A stretch of DNA of 64,000 nucleotides from Vibrio hibernica. Lineage in GTDB: Bacteria > Pseudomonadota > Gammaproteobacteria > Enterobacterales > Vibrionaceae. Shown in pieces: positions 26,978-36,570 of this stretch. The number at the start of each line of letters is the position of its first letter. Position 1 is the stretch's first letter. The stretch lies in the NCBI RefSeq assembly GCF_015223435.1, contig NZ_VHKO01000010.1, positions 1-64,000 on the forward strand, in the 5' to 3' direction. Below the pieces are notes generated by a model, which ran no database searches, was not told the DNA's origin, and was given only the letters and a program-made list of their open reading frames with translations. The position numbers and the translations under genes were made by a program.

Positions 26978-28714
26978 ATGACAAAACGTACGTTGTTTAA
27001 ATCCAATGTTTTACTTTCTATTACCTGTTTTCTCACCCCTTTTTATGTCTCAGCACAAACCCCTGCTATTTATTCGAGTGACAGTATTTATCATCCTGTT
27101 TGGGCAGAACACGGCATGGTCGCCAGCCAAGAAGAATTGGCGTCTAAAATTGGCGTAAAGATTCTTAAATCTGGTGGTAATGCGGTTGATGCTGGCGTAG
27201 CCGTTGGTTTTGCTTTAGCGGTCACTTTACCTCGTGCAGGTAATGTTGGTGGTGGCGGTTTTATGATGATTTATGATGCAAAAAAGAAGCGTACCTTTGC
27301 TTTAGATTATCGTGAAATGGCTCCATCCAAAGCCTACAAAGATATGTATTTAGATAAAGACGGAAATGCAGTTGAAGAACTTTCTCGTTTTCATGGGCTT
27401 GCGGTCGGCGTTCCGGGTACCGTTGCAGGTTTAATTACAGCGTTAGAAAATTACGGATCTATGGATCTTAAAACCGTGATGGCACCAGCAATTGAAATGG
27501 CAGAAAAAGGCATTATCGTCACGCCGGATCTTTATACCTCTTTGCTAAGCGCGAAAGACCGTTTGCTAAAATGGGATAGCAGTAAACCTATTTTCTTTAA
27601 AGATGGCGGTAAAACGGATTACCAAATCGGTGATATTTTTATCCAAAAAGATCTAGCTAACTCACTTAAACTGATTGCAGAAAAAGGTATGGATGGTTTT
27701 TATAAAGGCCCAACCGCAAAAGCCATTGCTGATTCAGTGACCGCTGCTGGTGGTTTAATGACTATCGAGGATCTTGCCAATTATAAAGCAATAGTACGTG
27801 AACCTGTGATGGGGAATTATCGCGGTTACAGCATTGCCTCCATGCCACCGCCGTCGTCAGGTGGCATTCATATCATCGAAATCCTCAATATTTTAGAAAA
27901 CTACCGTATTGGAAAAATGGGACACAACACCGCTGAAACCATTCATGTGATGGCCGAAGCGATGAAACTGGCTTATGCCGATCGCGCTGAATATTTAGGT
28001 GATCCGGACTTTGTTAAAGTTCCGATGAAAGGCTTAACGAGTAAAGATTACGCCCACTCACTTTATGAACAAATCTCTCAGGATAAAGCGCGCCCAGCCA
28101 GTGAAATCAAACATGGCCAACCGATGCCGTATGAAAGCGATCAAACCACTCACTTTTCTGTGATGGACAAAATGGGTAACGTTATTTCAAACACCTACAC
28201 TTTGAACTTTTCTTACGGAACTGGGATGGTCGCTAATGGCACAGGTATTTTACTTAATAACGAAATGGATGATTTTTCAGCCAAACCCGGCGTACCCAAT
28301 GGTTATGGTTTAATCGGCGGTGATGCGAATGCGGTTGAAGGCAGAAAACGCCCACTATCTTCTATGAGCCCAACCTTAGTATTTAAAGATGGTAAGCCAA
28401 TTATGGCAACGGGAAGCCCTGGAGGAAGCCGTATTATCACTACCACGCTTCAAATCATTATGAATGTGATTGACCACAAAATGAATATTGCTGAAGCTAC
28501 TAATGCGGTTCGTATCCACCACCAATGGCTACCTGATGAACTGCGTATTGAGAAAGGTTTAAACCAAGACACCATCAAACTATTAAAAGCTAAAGGACAA
28601 AATGTAGTAGAAAAAGAAGCCATGGGCAGCACTCAATCTATTATGCATACCGATCAAGGATTCTTTGGGGCATCTGACCCGAGAACACCAAGTGCGTTAA
28701 CGATTGGGTATTAA
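26978..28714 (+). CDS. ggt: Gamma-glutamyltranspeptidase
   Basis: Periplasmic enzyme that cleaves glutathione and transfers gamma-glutamyl groups. The 578-residue precursor has a signal peptide ending near VSA-Q (residue 27). It is self-cleaved before the N-terminal nucleophile Thr of the small subunit, T390 in ESDQTTHFSV. Substrate loops RAGNVGGGGFM, DYREMAP and the SSMSPT motif are present. It lies between tktA and epd, which are closer neighbours in related genomes, and has its own terminator. It gives a second glutathione-related function in the window beside gshB. Confidence 0.95.
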   Translation: MTKRTLFKSNVLLSITCFLTPFYVSAQTPAIYSSDSIYHPVWAEHGMVASQEELASKIGVKILKSGGNAVDAGVAVGFALAVTLPRAGNVGGGGFMMIYDAKKKRTFALDYREMAPSKAYKDMYLDKDGNAVEELSRFHGLAVGVPGTVAGLITALENYGSMDLKTVMAPAIEMAEKGIIVTPDLYTSLLSAKDRLLKWDSSKPIFFKDGGKTDYQIGDIFIQKDLANSLKLIAEKGMDGFYKGPTAKAIADSVTAAGGLMTIEDLANYKAIVREPVMGNYRGYSIASMPPPSSGGIHIIEILNILENYRIGKMGHNTAETIHVMAEAMKLAYADRAEYLGDPDFVKVPMKGLTSKDYAHSLYEQISQDKARPASEIKHGQPMPYESDQTTHFSVMDKMGNVISNTYTLNFSYGTGMVANGTGILLNNEMDDFSAKPGVPNGYGLIGGDANAVEGRKRPLSSMSPTLVFKDGKPIMATGSPGGSRIITTTLQIIMNVIDHKMNIAEATNAVRIHHQWLPDELRIEKGLNQDTIKLLKAKGQNVVEKEAMGSTQSIMHTDQGFFGASDPRTPSALTIGY

Positions 28715-28733
28715 TTTATCATCATAAAAACGA

Positions 28734-28765
28734 AACGGTCAGCGTAATATAGGCTGACCGTTGTT
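28734..28765 (+). terminator. Terminator after ggt
   Basis: A 10-bp perfect stem AACGGTCAGC / GCTGACCGTT (28734-28743 with 28753-28762) with a 9-nt loop and GTTAT after it. Confidence 0.8.
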
Positions 28766-28839
28766 ATATTTTGCATGTGTTTTAATGGTTTACTCGGCAG
28801 TCTTAATTGGCTTGCCAGGGTTACCAACTGCAATCATCC

Positions 28840-28982
28840 CCCGCATGCATACCTTTTAAAGCTTGAGATAACTCATCTCTTACAATCAAGATCCTGTGGG
28901 GGTTAAAAAATTGGCAGAGGGCATTCGAAATTTTGTCATTGACCAAGGTAAACTTGAGTCGATGATAGAAGCAAAATTGTAA
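28840..28982 (+). pseudogene. C-terminal remnant of a transaldolase gene
   Basis: The frame ending at 28982 reads [19 protein letters not shown] then [14 protein letters not shown] and stop. This matches the C-terminus of TalB-type transaldolases (E. coli has [26 protein letters not shown]). In-frame TGA at 28864-28866 and no start upstream show that only the tail survives. A strong terminator follows 28 nt later, as it would after the intact gene. Transaldolase belongs to the same pathway as tktA, so this is probably the stub of a former tal gene; intact copies may exist elsewhere. Confidence 0.65.
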
Positions 28983-29009
28983 TTTGTAATAGAACAAACT
29001 ACAGAAGAT

Positions 29010-29047
29010 AAAGGAGAGTTGATGCTTAATTGACTCTCCTTTCTTCA
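29010..29047 (+). terminator. Terminator after the transaldolase remnant
   Basis: A 10-bp stem AAAGGAGAGT / ACTCTCCTTT (29010-29019 with 29033-29042) followed by CTTCATTTTTT. Confidence 0.75.
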
Positions 29048-29163
29048 TTTTTTATTTATAGTTAATGATATCAGATATAAAACAGTGAGTTTGATCACTC
29101 TATAGATGCGCTTTAGTGAGGGATAAGGTAAAATCACCGCCTCTTTAAAGTAGATGCGATGGA

Positions 29164-30225
29164 ATGAGTATGCTGAGAATTGCCATTAATGGATTTGGAC
29201 GAATTGGACGAAGTGTTTTACGTGCTTTATATGAAAGCGGTAAAAACCAAGAAATTCAAATTGTTGCAATTAATGAACTCTCCGAACCTGAAGGCATGGC
29301 TCATCTGCTGCAATACGATTCAAGTCATGGTCGTTTTTTTAAAAAAGTCTCTCACGATCAAGAGCACCTCTTTATTCACCACTCAGCTTCATCATCGGAT
29401 ACGCCTTCTTTTGACTCTATTCGTCTCTTACACCTTGAAGATGCTAAGTTATTACCGTGGAAAGATCTAAATGTTGATATCGTTTTAGATTGTACGGGGA
29501 AATTTGGCACACAAGCCGATGGTCAACTGCATATTCAAGCTGGTGCTAAGAAAGTGTTATTTTCTCATCCCGGTGGTAACGATGTCGATAACACTATTAT
29601 TTATGGCGTGAACCATGAAAGCTTATTGGCTGAGCATAATGTGGTATCCAATGGTTCTTGTACTACGAACTGTATTATTCCAGTAATTAAAGCCCTTGAT
29701 GATGCATTTGGTATTGAGTCTGGCACTATTACCACCATTCACTCATCAATGAATGATCAACAAGTTATTGATGCATATCATCCAGATTTGCGCCGTTCGC
29801 GCGCAGCAAGCCAATCTATCATTCCTGTTGATACTAAATTGCATTTAGGGATAGCCAGAATTTACCCCAAATTTGTGGATAAATTTGAGGCAATTTCGGT
29901 ACGAGTTCCTACAATTAATGTTTCTGCGATGGATCTAAGTGTCACAGTTCACAAAAACGTGAAAGTTGATGACGTAAATCAATCTATTGTAGAAGCGTCT
30001 CGTTGTACATTGGATGGCATATTGGGCTATACCGAAGCACCTTTAGTATCGATTGATTTTAATCACGATCCGCATAGCGCCATTGTAGATGGGTCTCAAA
30101 CTCGAGTGAGTAATCATCGATTGGTAAAAATGTTAGTTTGGTGCGATAACGAATGGGGCTTTGCTAATCGTATGCTTGATACTAGCTTGGTGATGGGCGC
30201 ATTTTGCCAAGATAATACTCAATAA
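29164..30225 (+). CDS. epd: D-erythrose-4-phosphate dehydrogenase
   Basis: GAPDH-family enzyme making 4-phosphoerythronate for pyridoxal phosphate synthesis. The 353 residues start with [18 protein letters not shown]. The nucleophile is C166 in [10 protein letters not shown], where the usual Ala of SNASCTTN is Gly. The Epd-type sequence [19 protein letters not shown] (rather than the GAPDH version) and [14 protein letters not shown] support Epd. It heads epd-pgk-fba, as in E. coli. PdxJ, another enzyme of the same vitamin pathway, is at 54351. A start two codons later is possible. Confidence 0.94.
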   Translation: MSMLRIAINGFGRIGRSVLRALYESGKNQEIQIVAINELSEPEGMAHLLQYDSSHGRFFKKVSHDQEHLFIHHSASSSDTPSFDSIRLLHLEDAKLLPWKDLNVDIVLDCTGKFGTQADGQLHIQAGAKKVLFSHPGGNDVDNTIIYGVNHESLLAEHNVVSNGSCTTNCIIPVIKALDDAFGIESGTITTIHSSMNDQQVIDAYHPDLRRSRAASQSIIPVDTKLHLGIARIYPKFVDKFEAISVRVPTINVSAMDLSVTVHKNVKVDDVNQSIVEASRCTLDGILGYTEAPLVSIDFNHDPHSAIVDGSQTRVSNHRLVKMLVWCDNEWGFANRMLDTSLVMGAFCQDNTQ

Positions 30226-30476
30226 ATGAGAATTCACTTTGCGCTGTTATTTTAGTCTATTTATTATTTTTACCCTTGAAATAATAAAAGTTAACCCCCA
30301 ATATAGAAGTAGATTTAGATCTATTCTCCTTAAATAAAGGGTATGAAAAAAACACCCATTGCCGCCGTTGAGTTGCTCCGGTCGCAAATTTAATATTCTA
30401 ATGTTTGGTTAAATAATCGAGCGTTTAAAATTTAACGATTTATAATTTAAACTTCACTAACATTGAGAGGACAAAC

Positions 30477-31640
30477 ATGTCTGTAATCAAGATGACTGAC
30501 CTGGATCTTGCAGGTAAACGTGTATTTATTCGTGCTGACCTAAACGTGCCAGTAAAAGACGGTAAAGTAACTTCTGATGCTCGTATTCTTGCATCACTCC
30601 CAACAATTAAAACTTGCTTGGAAGCAGGTGCTAAAGTGATGGTTACTTCTCACCTTGGTCGTCCAACTGAAGGCGAATACAACGAAGAGTTCTCTCTAGC
30701 ACCTGTTGTTAATTACTTAAACGACGCACTAGATTGCGATGTTAAATTAGCAAAAGATTACTTAAACGGTTTAGAGCTTAATGCTGGTGAATTAGTGGTT
30801 CTTGAAAACGTTCGCTTTAATAAAGGCGAGAAGAAAAACGAAGAAGAATTATCTAAAAAATACGCAGCATTATGTGACATCTTCGTGATGGATGCATTTG
30901 GTACGGCTCACCGTGCTCAAGCATCAACTCATGGTGTTGGCATGAACGCGCCAATTGCTTGTGCTGGCCCACTTCTTGCTGCAGAGCTTGAAGCACTTGG
31001 TAAAGCAATGGATAACCCAGCGCGTCCACTTGTGGCTATCGTTGGTGGTTCTAAAGTTTCAACTAAACTGACCGTTTTAGAATCACTTTCTAAAATTGCT
31101 GATCAGTTAGTGGTTGGCGGTGGTATCGCGAATACTTTCATTGCAGCAGAAGGCCACAATGTTGGTAAATCTCTATATGAAGCCGATTTAGTCGAAACAG
31201 CTAAGAAATTAATGAAAGATTGTGCAATTCCAGTCGCAACGGATGTTGCTTGTGCAAAAGCATTTGATGAAAACGCAGAAGCAGTAATCAAAAATGTTGC
31301 TGATGTGCAAGATGACGACATGATCTTCGATCTTGGCCCCGATTCAACGAAAGTACTTGCTGATATTATCATGGGCGCAAAAACTATTCTTTGGAATGGC
31401 CCAGTTGGCGTGTTTGAATTCAAAAACTTCGAAGCGGGTACTGCAGGTATTTCTAAAGCAATCGCAGAATCTTCAGGTTTCTCTGTCGCAGGCGGCGGCG
31501 ACACATTAGCGGCTATCGATAAGTTCGGTATCAAAGCGGATGTATCTTACATCTCAACCGGTGGCGGTGCTTTCCTTGAGTTTGTTGAAGGTAAGGTATT
31601 ACCAGCAGTAGCCATGCTTGAAGAGCGCGCTAAAGCATAA
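30477..31640 (+). CDS. pgk: Phosphoglycerate kinase
   Basis: Glycolytic ATP-forming kinase. The 387 residues (E. coli 387) show the N-domain signature [13 protein letters not shown], the basic-patch motif SHLGRP, the hinge, and the C-domain nucleotide loop [12 protein letters not shown] with [18 protein letters not shown] precedes the ATG. Codon use is strongly biased. A separate promoter is likely, as 250 nt of AT-rich sequence follows epd, and a terminator follows the gene. Confidence 0.97.
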   Translation: MSVIKMTDLDLAGKRVFIRADLNVPVKDGKVTSDARILASLPTIKTCLEAGAKVMVTSHLGRPTEGEYNEEFSLAPVVNYLNDALDCDVKLAKDYLNGLELNAGELVVLENVRFNKGEKKNEEELSKKYAALCDIFVMDAFGTAHRAQASTHGVGMNAPIACAGPLLAAELEALGKAMDNPARPLVAIVGGSKVSTKLTVLESLSKIADQLVVGGGIANTFIAAEGHNVGKSLYEADLVETAKKLMKDCAIPVATDVACAKAFDENAEAVIKNVADVQDDDMIFDLGPDSTKVLADIIMGAKTILWNGPVGVFEFKNFEAGTAGISKAIAESSGFSVAGGGDTLAAIDKFGIKADVSYISTGGGAFLEFVEGKVLPAVAMLEERAKA

Positions 31641-31649
31641 TGTATTAAG

Positions 31650-31681
31650 AAAGGCGAGGGATAAACTTTCGCCTTTTTTAC
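31650..31681 (+). terminator. Terminator after pgk
   Basis: AAAGGCGA / TCGCCTTT (31650-31657 with 31669-31676) followed by TTTA. Confidence 0.8.
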
Positions 31682-31737
31682 GTTTGTTATTTTTATTTTG
31701 TCGTATTGATCACGCTATGTGAATTCAAGATTTTTAT

Positions 31738-31746
31738 TGCTATAAT
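31738..31746 (+). promoter_or_regulatory. Extended -10 promoter of fba
   Basis: TTGC-TATAAT (TATAAT at 31741-31746) is a consensus -10 with an upstream TG. No good -35 lies 16-18 nt before it, as is common for extended -10 promoters. The leader would be about 115 nt. Confidence 0.55.
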
Positions 31747-31800
31747 GCGCCATGTTAATCAAGCAAACGTTTACTAAATAACTATTTTATTCTTAATTGA

Positions 31801-31893
31801 ATGAAAAATTTAAACAGCTGCAATTTAAACAGCTGTAATTTGAACGACAGCAAAATAGGACTAAACCCATGTCTAAGATCTTCGATTTTGTAA
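31801..31893 (+). other. Repeat-containing small ORF in the fba leader (possible leader peptide)
   Basis: Three tandem 15-bp units (31807-31821, 31822-31836, 31837-31851) lie in frame with an ATG at 31801 and encode NLNSC, NLNSC and NLNDS. The 30-codon frame ends at 31893, overlapping the fba start out of frame. No convincing Shine-Dalgarno precedes the ATG, so translation is uncertain. The repeats themselves are certain. Confidence 0.4.
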
Positions 31894-32945
31894 AACCTGG
31901 TGTTATCTCTGGTGATGACGTACAGAAAGTTTTCGCTATTGCGAAAGAAAACAAGTTTGCGCTTCCTGCGGTAAACGTTGTCAATACTGATTCTGTAAAC
32001 GCAGTATTAGAAGCAGCAGCGAAAGTTAAAGCTCCTGTCATCGTTCAGTTCTCTAACGGCGGTGCTGGTTTCTTCCTTGGTAAAGGCGTTAAACTTGAAG
32101 GCCAAGGTGCACAAATCCTTGGTGCTGTAGCTGGTGCTAAATATGTACACGCTATCGCTGAAACTTACGGTGTTCCAGTTATTCTTCATACAGACCACGC
32201 TGCTAAGAAACTGCTTCCTTGGATCGACGGACTACTAGACGCGGGTGAAGAATACTTTGCACAAACTGGTAAGCCATTATTCTCTTCACACATGCTTGAT
32301 CTTTCTGAAGAGCCTCTAGAAGAGAACGTTGAAACTTGTGCTAAGTACCTTGAGCGCATGGCTAAAATGAACATGACTATCGAAATCGAACTAGGTTGTA
32401 CTGGTGGCGAAGAAGATGGCGTTGATAACTCTGGTATGGATGAGTCTGAGCTTTACACTTCACCTGAAGATGTTGCTTATGCTTACGAAAAACTAATCGC
32501 TATCAGCCCACGTTTCACGATTGCTGCATCTTTCGGTAACGTACACGGTGTTTATCAAGCGGGTAACGTTGTTCTTACTCCAACTATCCTACGTGATTCT
32601 CAAGCGTATGTTTCAGAGAAGTTTGGTCTACCAACTAACTCTCTAAATTTCGTATTCCACGGTGGTTCTGGTTCTTCTGAAGCAGAAATCCAAGAGTCTA
32701 TCGGTTACGGTGTTATCAAAATGAACATCGATACAGATACACAGTGGGCTAACTGGGATGGCGTTCGTGCATACGAAGCTGAAAACCGTGATTTCCTACA
32801 AGGTCAAATCGGTAACCCAACTGGCGAATCTGCGCCAAACAAAAAATACTACGATCCACGCGTATGGTTACGTGCTGGTCAAGCGTCTATGGTTGCTCGT
32901 CTTGAGAAAGCATTCTCAGACCTTAATGCTAAAGACGTACTATAA
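31869..32945 (+). CDS. fbaA: Fructose-bisphosphate aldolase, class II
   Basis: Zinc-dependent aldolase of glycolysis and gluconeogenesis. The 358 residues (E. coli 359) include the zinc His pair in VILHTDHAAKK, the acidic signature IEIELGCTGGEEDGVDN, the later zinc His in FGNVHGVY and VFHGGSGS binding phosphate. AGGA lies 8 nt before the ATG. Codon use is strongly biased. Last of the tktA...epd-pgk-fba carbon genes, with a terminator behind it. Confidence 0.97.
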   Translation: MSKIFDFVKPGVISGDDVQKVFAIAKENKFALPAVNVVNTDSVNAVLEAAAKVKAPVIVQFSNGGAGFFLGKGVKLEGQGAQILGAVAGAKYVHAIAETYGVPVILHTDHAAKKLLPWIDGLLDAGEEYFAQTGKPLFSSHMLDLSEEPLEENVETCAKYLERMAKMNMTIEIELGCTGGEEDGVDNSGMDESELYTSPEDVAYAYEKLIAISPRFTIAASFGNVHGVYQAGNVVLTPTILRDSQAYVSEKFGLPTNSLNFVFHGGSGSSEAEIQESIGYGVIKMNIDTDTQWANWDGVRAYEAENRDFLQGQIGNPTGESAPNKKYYDPRVWLRAGQASMVARLEKAFSDLNAKDVL

Positions 32946-32976
32946 TTTGTCATAAATGATGAGTTAATAAATACAC

Positions 32977-33001
32977 AAATCCCGCCTAGTGCGGGATTTT
33001 A
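32977..33001 (+). terminator. Terminator after fbaA
   Basis: AAATCCCGC / GCGGGATTT (32977-32985 with 32991-32999) with loop CTAGT and a following T. Confidence 0.88.
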
Positions 33002-33330
33002 TATGTTTAAGTGAAATTTATTTTCAAGAGTATAAAAAACATGGCCTTAATTTTTGTTTAAATGTTAATTTTTTAGGTTTTATTATTCAGGAGATCAATA
33101 TATTAAGGTGGTATTTTTGTGGTTATCTCTTAATTATTGAAAAGATCATAAAACACATAACAAAGAGTTTCCTGAATATTAAACTCGATATACTATAGAT
33201 TTAGTTCTACGCTATAAGCTTTAACTCAATAGGCGAAAGAGCAGATTACTTTGAAATTTGTAGTGTTGGTTTATGCATACAAGTTCATTAATACAACTAA
33301 TAATTTTGAATCGCGAATAAGGAAATAACA
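33002..33330. other. AT-rich intergenic region before mscS
   Basis: About 330 bp of very AT-rich sequence. A 69-codon frame begins inside the fbaA terminator and has the composition of noncoding AT-rich DNA. A weak AATAAGGAAATAAC ribosome site near 33318 belongs to mscS. I see no RNA gene. Confidence 0.5.
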
Positions 33331-34191
33331 ATGGAAGAAGGTAAGGTGACTGAAGTGGCATCCTCTATAGCGCCTAAATTAACAGATTGGGTAACCAGTA
33401 ATTCTGATTTGTTGGTTCAATATGGTGTTAATATTATTTCAGCAATCGTCATTATTTTTATTGGTAACATCATCGTTAAGAAGATTGCTAATAGCGTCTC
33501 TAAAGTACTAGCAAAGAAAAAAATGGATCCAGCGGTTGTAAATTTTATTAGTTCAATTGTCCGCTATGTATTGTTTGTCATTGTTTTGATTTCAGCTTTA
33601 GGCCGTGTCGGTGTTCAAACTGCTTCTGTTGTTGCCGTTATTGGTGCTGCAGGTTTGGCTATTGGTTTGGCTCTACAAGGTTCACTTGCAAACTTTGCAG
33701 CGGGCGTATTGATTGTTGCTTTTCGTCCGTTTAAAGCGGGTGATTATGTCGAAATGGCTGGTGTGGCTGGCAGCGTTGAATCGATTCAAATTTTCCAAAC
33801 GGTGCTTACAACACCAGATAATAAAATGATAGTGGTACCTAATGGCGGCGTTATTAGTGGTCCAATTGTGAACTACTCTCGTCATGCCACTCGTCGTATT
33901 GATTATGTGATTCGAGTTTCTTATAAAGCTGATCTCAAGCATACCAAAGAAGTTATCAACCGCGTGCTGGCTGCTGAAGAACGTTTACTTAAAACGCCAG
34001 CCCCAACCGTTGGTGTTCTAGCATTAGCAGACTCTTCGGTAAACTTTGTGGTTCGCCCTTGGGTTAAAACGTCAGATTATTGGGGGGTTTATTATGAACT
34101 ATTACAAGCGATTAAAGAAGAGCTTGATAAAGAAGGCATTGAGATACCATTCCCACAAATGAGTGTGCATATGGATAAAGTGGAAGCGTAA
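33331..34191 (+). CDS. mscS: Small-conductance mechanosensitive channel
   Basis: Inner-membrane heptameric channel that opens under membrane tension to release solutes during osmotic downshock. The 286 residues equal E. coli MscS. Three TM helices are followed by the pore-lining TM3 with the Gly/Ala pattern GAAGLAIGLALQGSLANFAAG (only the repeated G and A spacing matters). The cytoplasmic beta and alpha/beta domains follow, with VPNGGVISGPIVNYS. Position after fba is conserved with E. coli; argO, which follows there, is absent. Confidence 0.95.
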   Translation: MEEGKVTEVASSIAPKLTDWVTSNSDLLVQYGVNIISAIVIIFIGNIIVKKIANSVSKVLAKKKMDPAVVNFISSIVRYVLFVIVLISALGRVGVQTASVVAVIGAAGLAIGLALQGSLANFAAGVLIVAFRPFKAGDYVEMAGVAGSVESIQIFQTVLTTPDNKMIVVPNGGVISGPIVNYSRHATRRIDYVIRVSYKADLKHTKEVINRVLAAEERLLKTPAPTVGVLALADSSVNFVVRPWVKTSDYWGVYYELLQAIKEELDKEGIEIPFPQMSVHMDKVEA

Positions 34192-34219
34192 TTTCCTCTT
34201 TATAATGGGATTAAATACT

Positions 34220-34244
34220 AAAAGGCGCCGAGTGCGCCTTTTTG
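34220..34244 (+). terminator. Terminator after mscS
   Basis: AAAAGGCGC / GCGCCTTTT (34220-34228 with 34234-34242) with loop CGAGT, then T and GTT. Confidence 0.88.
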
Positions 34245-34289
34245 TTATTACACTGATTTATTATTATTTTTAAGCTTAATGAGGTAAAT

Positions 34290-34991
34290 ATGAAAATGTA
34301 TCGCCATATTGTGTTGTTACTGAGCTTAAGTGCTTTTTCTGGCGTCAGTTTAGCTGATGATGCTATATCGTATGGAACTTTATCTACCACTGGATTTGGT
34401 CAAGTGATCGCTAAACCTGACATGGCTGAGTTTACCGTGACAATTCATGCAGAACAAAGCCAAGCTAAAGCCGCTAAGCAAGCGGTTGATAAAGTGGTTA
34501 CTCAGTTTCTGAGTACTCTTGAAGGCCAAGGAATAAAAAGGGCGGATATCTTTAGTGGTAATCTACAAGTTCTTCCTCAGTATCAATATCCAAAAGATAA
34601 AAAACGAGAGTTAACAGGTTATCAAGCCATTAGACATATTACGGTGTCTATCTATCAATTGGATAAACTGAATCAATATCTGGATATAGCTTTAAAATCA
34701 GATATAAATCAAGTCGATAGAATTGAATTGAAAACTCAAAATGAAGCCAAGTATAAGCAGCAAGCAAGACAAGCTGCGATTAAAGATGCTAAGACAAAAG
34801 CGCAGGATTTAGCACAAGGTTTTGATACTGAGTTGCTTGGTCTTCACTCAATTAATTACCGTGGTGATTCTGCTATTCCTGTGATGGCGAAATCTATGAT
34901 GATGGAAAGCCGAGTTGCGGATCAAGGTTATCAAGATCAAAGTATTGATATCAGAGATCAAGTGGATGTTGTGTATAAAATTAAGCAGTAA
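34290..34991 (+). CDS. yggE: SIMPL-domain (DUF541) periplasmic protein YggE
   Basis: A 233-residue exported protein: signal peptide ending VSLA-DD, then a SIMPL/DUF541 domain with GFGQVIAKPDMAEFTVTI at its start and ARQAAIKDAKTKAQDLA in the second half. E. coli YggE reduces oxidative stress damage by an unknown mechanism. Between mscS and serA, as in the E. coli neighbourhood. Confidence 0.88.
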   Translation: MKMYRHIVLLLSLSAFSGVSLADDAISYGTLSTTGFGQVIAKPDMAEFTVTIHAEQSQAKAAKQAVDKVVTQFLSTLEGQGIKRADIFSGNLQVLPQYQYPKDKKRELTGYQAIRHITVSIYQLDKLNQYLDIALKSDINQVDRIELKTQNEAKYKQQARQAAIKDAKTKAQDLAQGFDTELLGLHSINYRGDSAIPVMAKSMMMESRVADQGYQDQSIDIRDQVDVVYKIKQ

Positions 34992-35047
34992 AAGTAGCCT
35001 AAACTAATGAGCACTTTTCATTGATAAAACGAGTTATTAATTTAGAA

Positions 35048-35079
35048 AAAAACAGCGACTATTAAGGTCGCTGTTTTTA
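35048..35079. terminator. Bidirectional terminator between yggE and serA
   Basis: A 12-bp perfect stem AAAAACAGCGAC / GTCGCTGTTTTT (35048-35059 with 35067-35078) with a 7-nt loop. The A and T runs on its two sides serve both converging genes. Confidence 0.92.
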
Positions 35080-35098
35080 TAAATAACGTAAAGTTATA

Positions 35099-36328
35099 TT
35101 AGTGAAGAATACGAGCTCGGATAGTCCCTGGTACTGCTTTCACTTTTTCTAATGCCTCTTCTGAGCGTTCAGCTTCAACATCAATAACCACATAACCCAT
35201 TTCTGCGTTGGTTTGTAAATACTGACCAGCAATGTTGATCCCTGCCTCAGCAAAGATAGTATTGATTTGAGTCAGAATGCCAGGTCGGTTTTCGTGAATA
35301 TGTAATAAACGAGAGGCACCAACATGTTCAGGCAGTGATACTTCAGGGAAGTTAACACAAGATAGCGTAGAACCATTGTCTGAGTATTTAGCTAATTTTC
35401 CAGCGACTTCAATTCCGATGTTTTCTTGAGCTTCATGCGTTGAACCACCAATGTGAGGCGTTAGAATCACATTATCGAATTTGAGTAATGGGGATTCAAA
35501 TGGGTCATTGTTCGTTTTTGGCTCAGTTGGGAATACATCTATTGCGGCTCCACTCAAGTGACCAGATTCTAAAGCGTCACATAATGCAGGGATATCGACA
35601 ACAGTACCACGCGCTGCATTGATGAAAATTGCGCCTGGTTTCATTTGAGCGAATTCATCCGCACCCATCATATCTTTGGTACTGGCGGTTTCTGGTACAT
35701 GCAGAGAAATGACATCACATTTATTGAGCAATTCACTCATGGTTGGTACTTGCGTTGCGTTACCTAAAGAAAGCTTGTTCTCAATGTCATAATAGTAAAC
35801 ACGCATACCTAGGTTTTCAGCAAGAATACTTAGTTGAGTACCAATGTGCCCGTAGCCGATAATGCCTAAACGCTTCCCACGAGCTTCATAAGAGGCATCG
35901 GCGCTTTTTTTCCAAATGCCACGGTGAGCAAGTGCATTCTTTTCAGGGATACCACGTAGAAGGAGTAATAACTGCCCTAATACCAGTTCAGCAACACTAC
36001 GCGTGTTTGAGAATGGTGCGTTGAATACAGGAATACCACGTTTTGCCGCGGCATTTAAATTGACTTGGTTAGTACCAATACAGAAACAACCGACAGCAAC
36101 TAATTTATCTGCAGCATCAAATACTTCTTGAGTGAGATTTGAGCGTGAACGAATACCAATAAAATGAACATCTTTAACCGCTTCTAATAGTTCATTTTCA
36201 GGCAAAGAACCTTTGTGATATTCAATATTGGTGTAACCTGCTGCTTGAAGTACTTCAACTGATGATGGATGTAAACCTTCCAGTAAAAGAATTTTAATTT
36301 TGTCTTTATCGAGAGATATTTTGCTCAT
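35099..36328 (-). CDS. serA: D-3-phosphoglycerate dehydrogenase
   Basis: First step of serine synthesis. The 409 residues (E. coli 410) comprise the substrate/NAD domains of the 2-hydroxyacid dehydrogenase family with LGIIGYGHIGTQL (NAD loop), INAARGTVVD, and the catalytic Glu/His in FPTEPK and LTPHIGGST. A C-terminal ACT domain, starting about RLLHIHENRPGIL, is the serine-feedback site in E. coli. Same strand as rpiA, 240 nt downstream with a terminator between, so it has its own promoter. Confidence 0.97.
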   Translation of the reverse strand: MSKISLDKDKIKILLLEGLHPSSVEVLQAAGYTNIEYHKGSLPENELLEAVKDVHFIGIRSRSNLTQEVFDAADKLVAVGCFCIGTNQVNLNAAAKRGIPVFNAPFSNTRSVAELVLGQLLLLLRGIPEKNALAHRGIWKKSADASYEARGKRLGIIGYGHIGTQLSILAENLGMRVYYYDIENKLSLGNATQVPTMSELLNKCDVISLHVPETASTKDMMGADEFAQMKPGAIFINAARGTVVDIPALCDALESGHLSGAAIDVFPTEPKTNNDPFESPLLKFDNVILTPHIGGSTHEAQENIGIEVAGKLAKYSDNGSTLSCVNFPEVSLPEHVGASRLLHIHENRPGILTQINTIFAEAGINIAGQYLQTNAEMGYVVIDVEAERSEEALEKVKAVPGTIRARILH

Positions 36329-36505
36329 TTAACGTCGTCCTTAATAATGAATAAAGAGGGGGGCGCACTTTTTAACTTCAAGCATGTTTTTTATTTCAAG
36401 CATAAACTTTTGAAGAATGAAGGTTTTTTTGTGATCCATGTGCGTCTGTATTGAATAAAGTATCAAAAAAATGTGAACTTGGGTAAGAATATTAGCGAAT
36501 AAAGT

Positions 36506-36535
36506 ATAAAAAAACGACATCATGGGATGCCGTTA
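36506..36535 (-). terminator. Terminator of rpiA
   Basis: On the minus strand, AACGGCATC / GATGTCGTT (one G-U) with loop CCAT followed by TTTTTTT-type tract (plus 36508-36514 is all A). It ends about 36 nt after the rpiA stop. Confidence 0.8.
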
Positions 36536-36570
36536 AAAATTTAGGGGCTAAAAGTGTTTCGCTCTCTTGC

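Noticed and set aside
28821..29048. A 75-codon minus-strand frame
   Set aside because: It is the antisense shadow of the transaldolase remnant and its terminator.
31711..31729. Possible CRP site before fba
   Set aside because: TCAC and GTGA are present but in the reversed (everted) order, so it does not match the CRP consensus.
32989..33198. A 69-codon frame after fbaA
   Set aside because: It begins inside the fbaA terminator stem and has the amino-acid composition of random AT-rich DNA.
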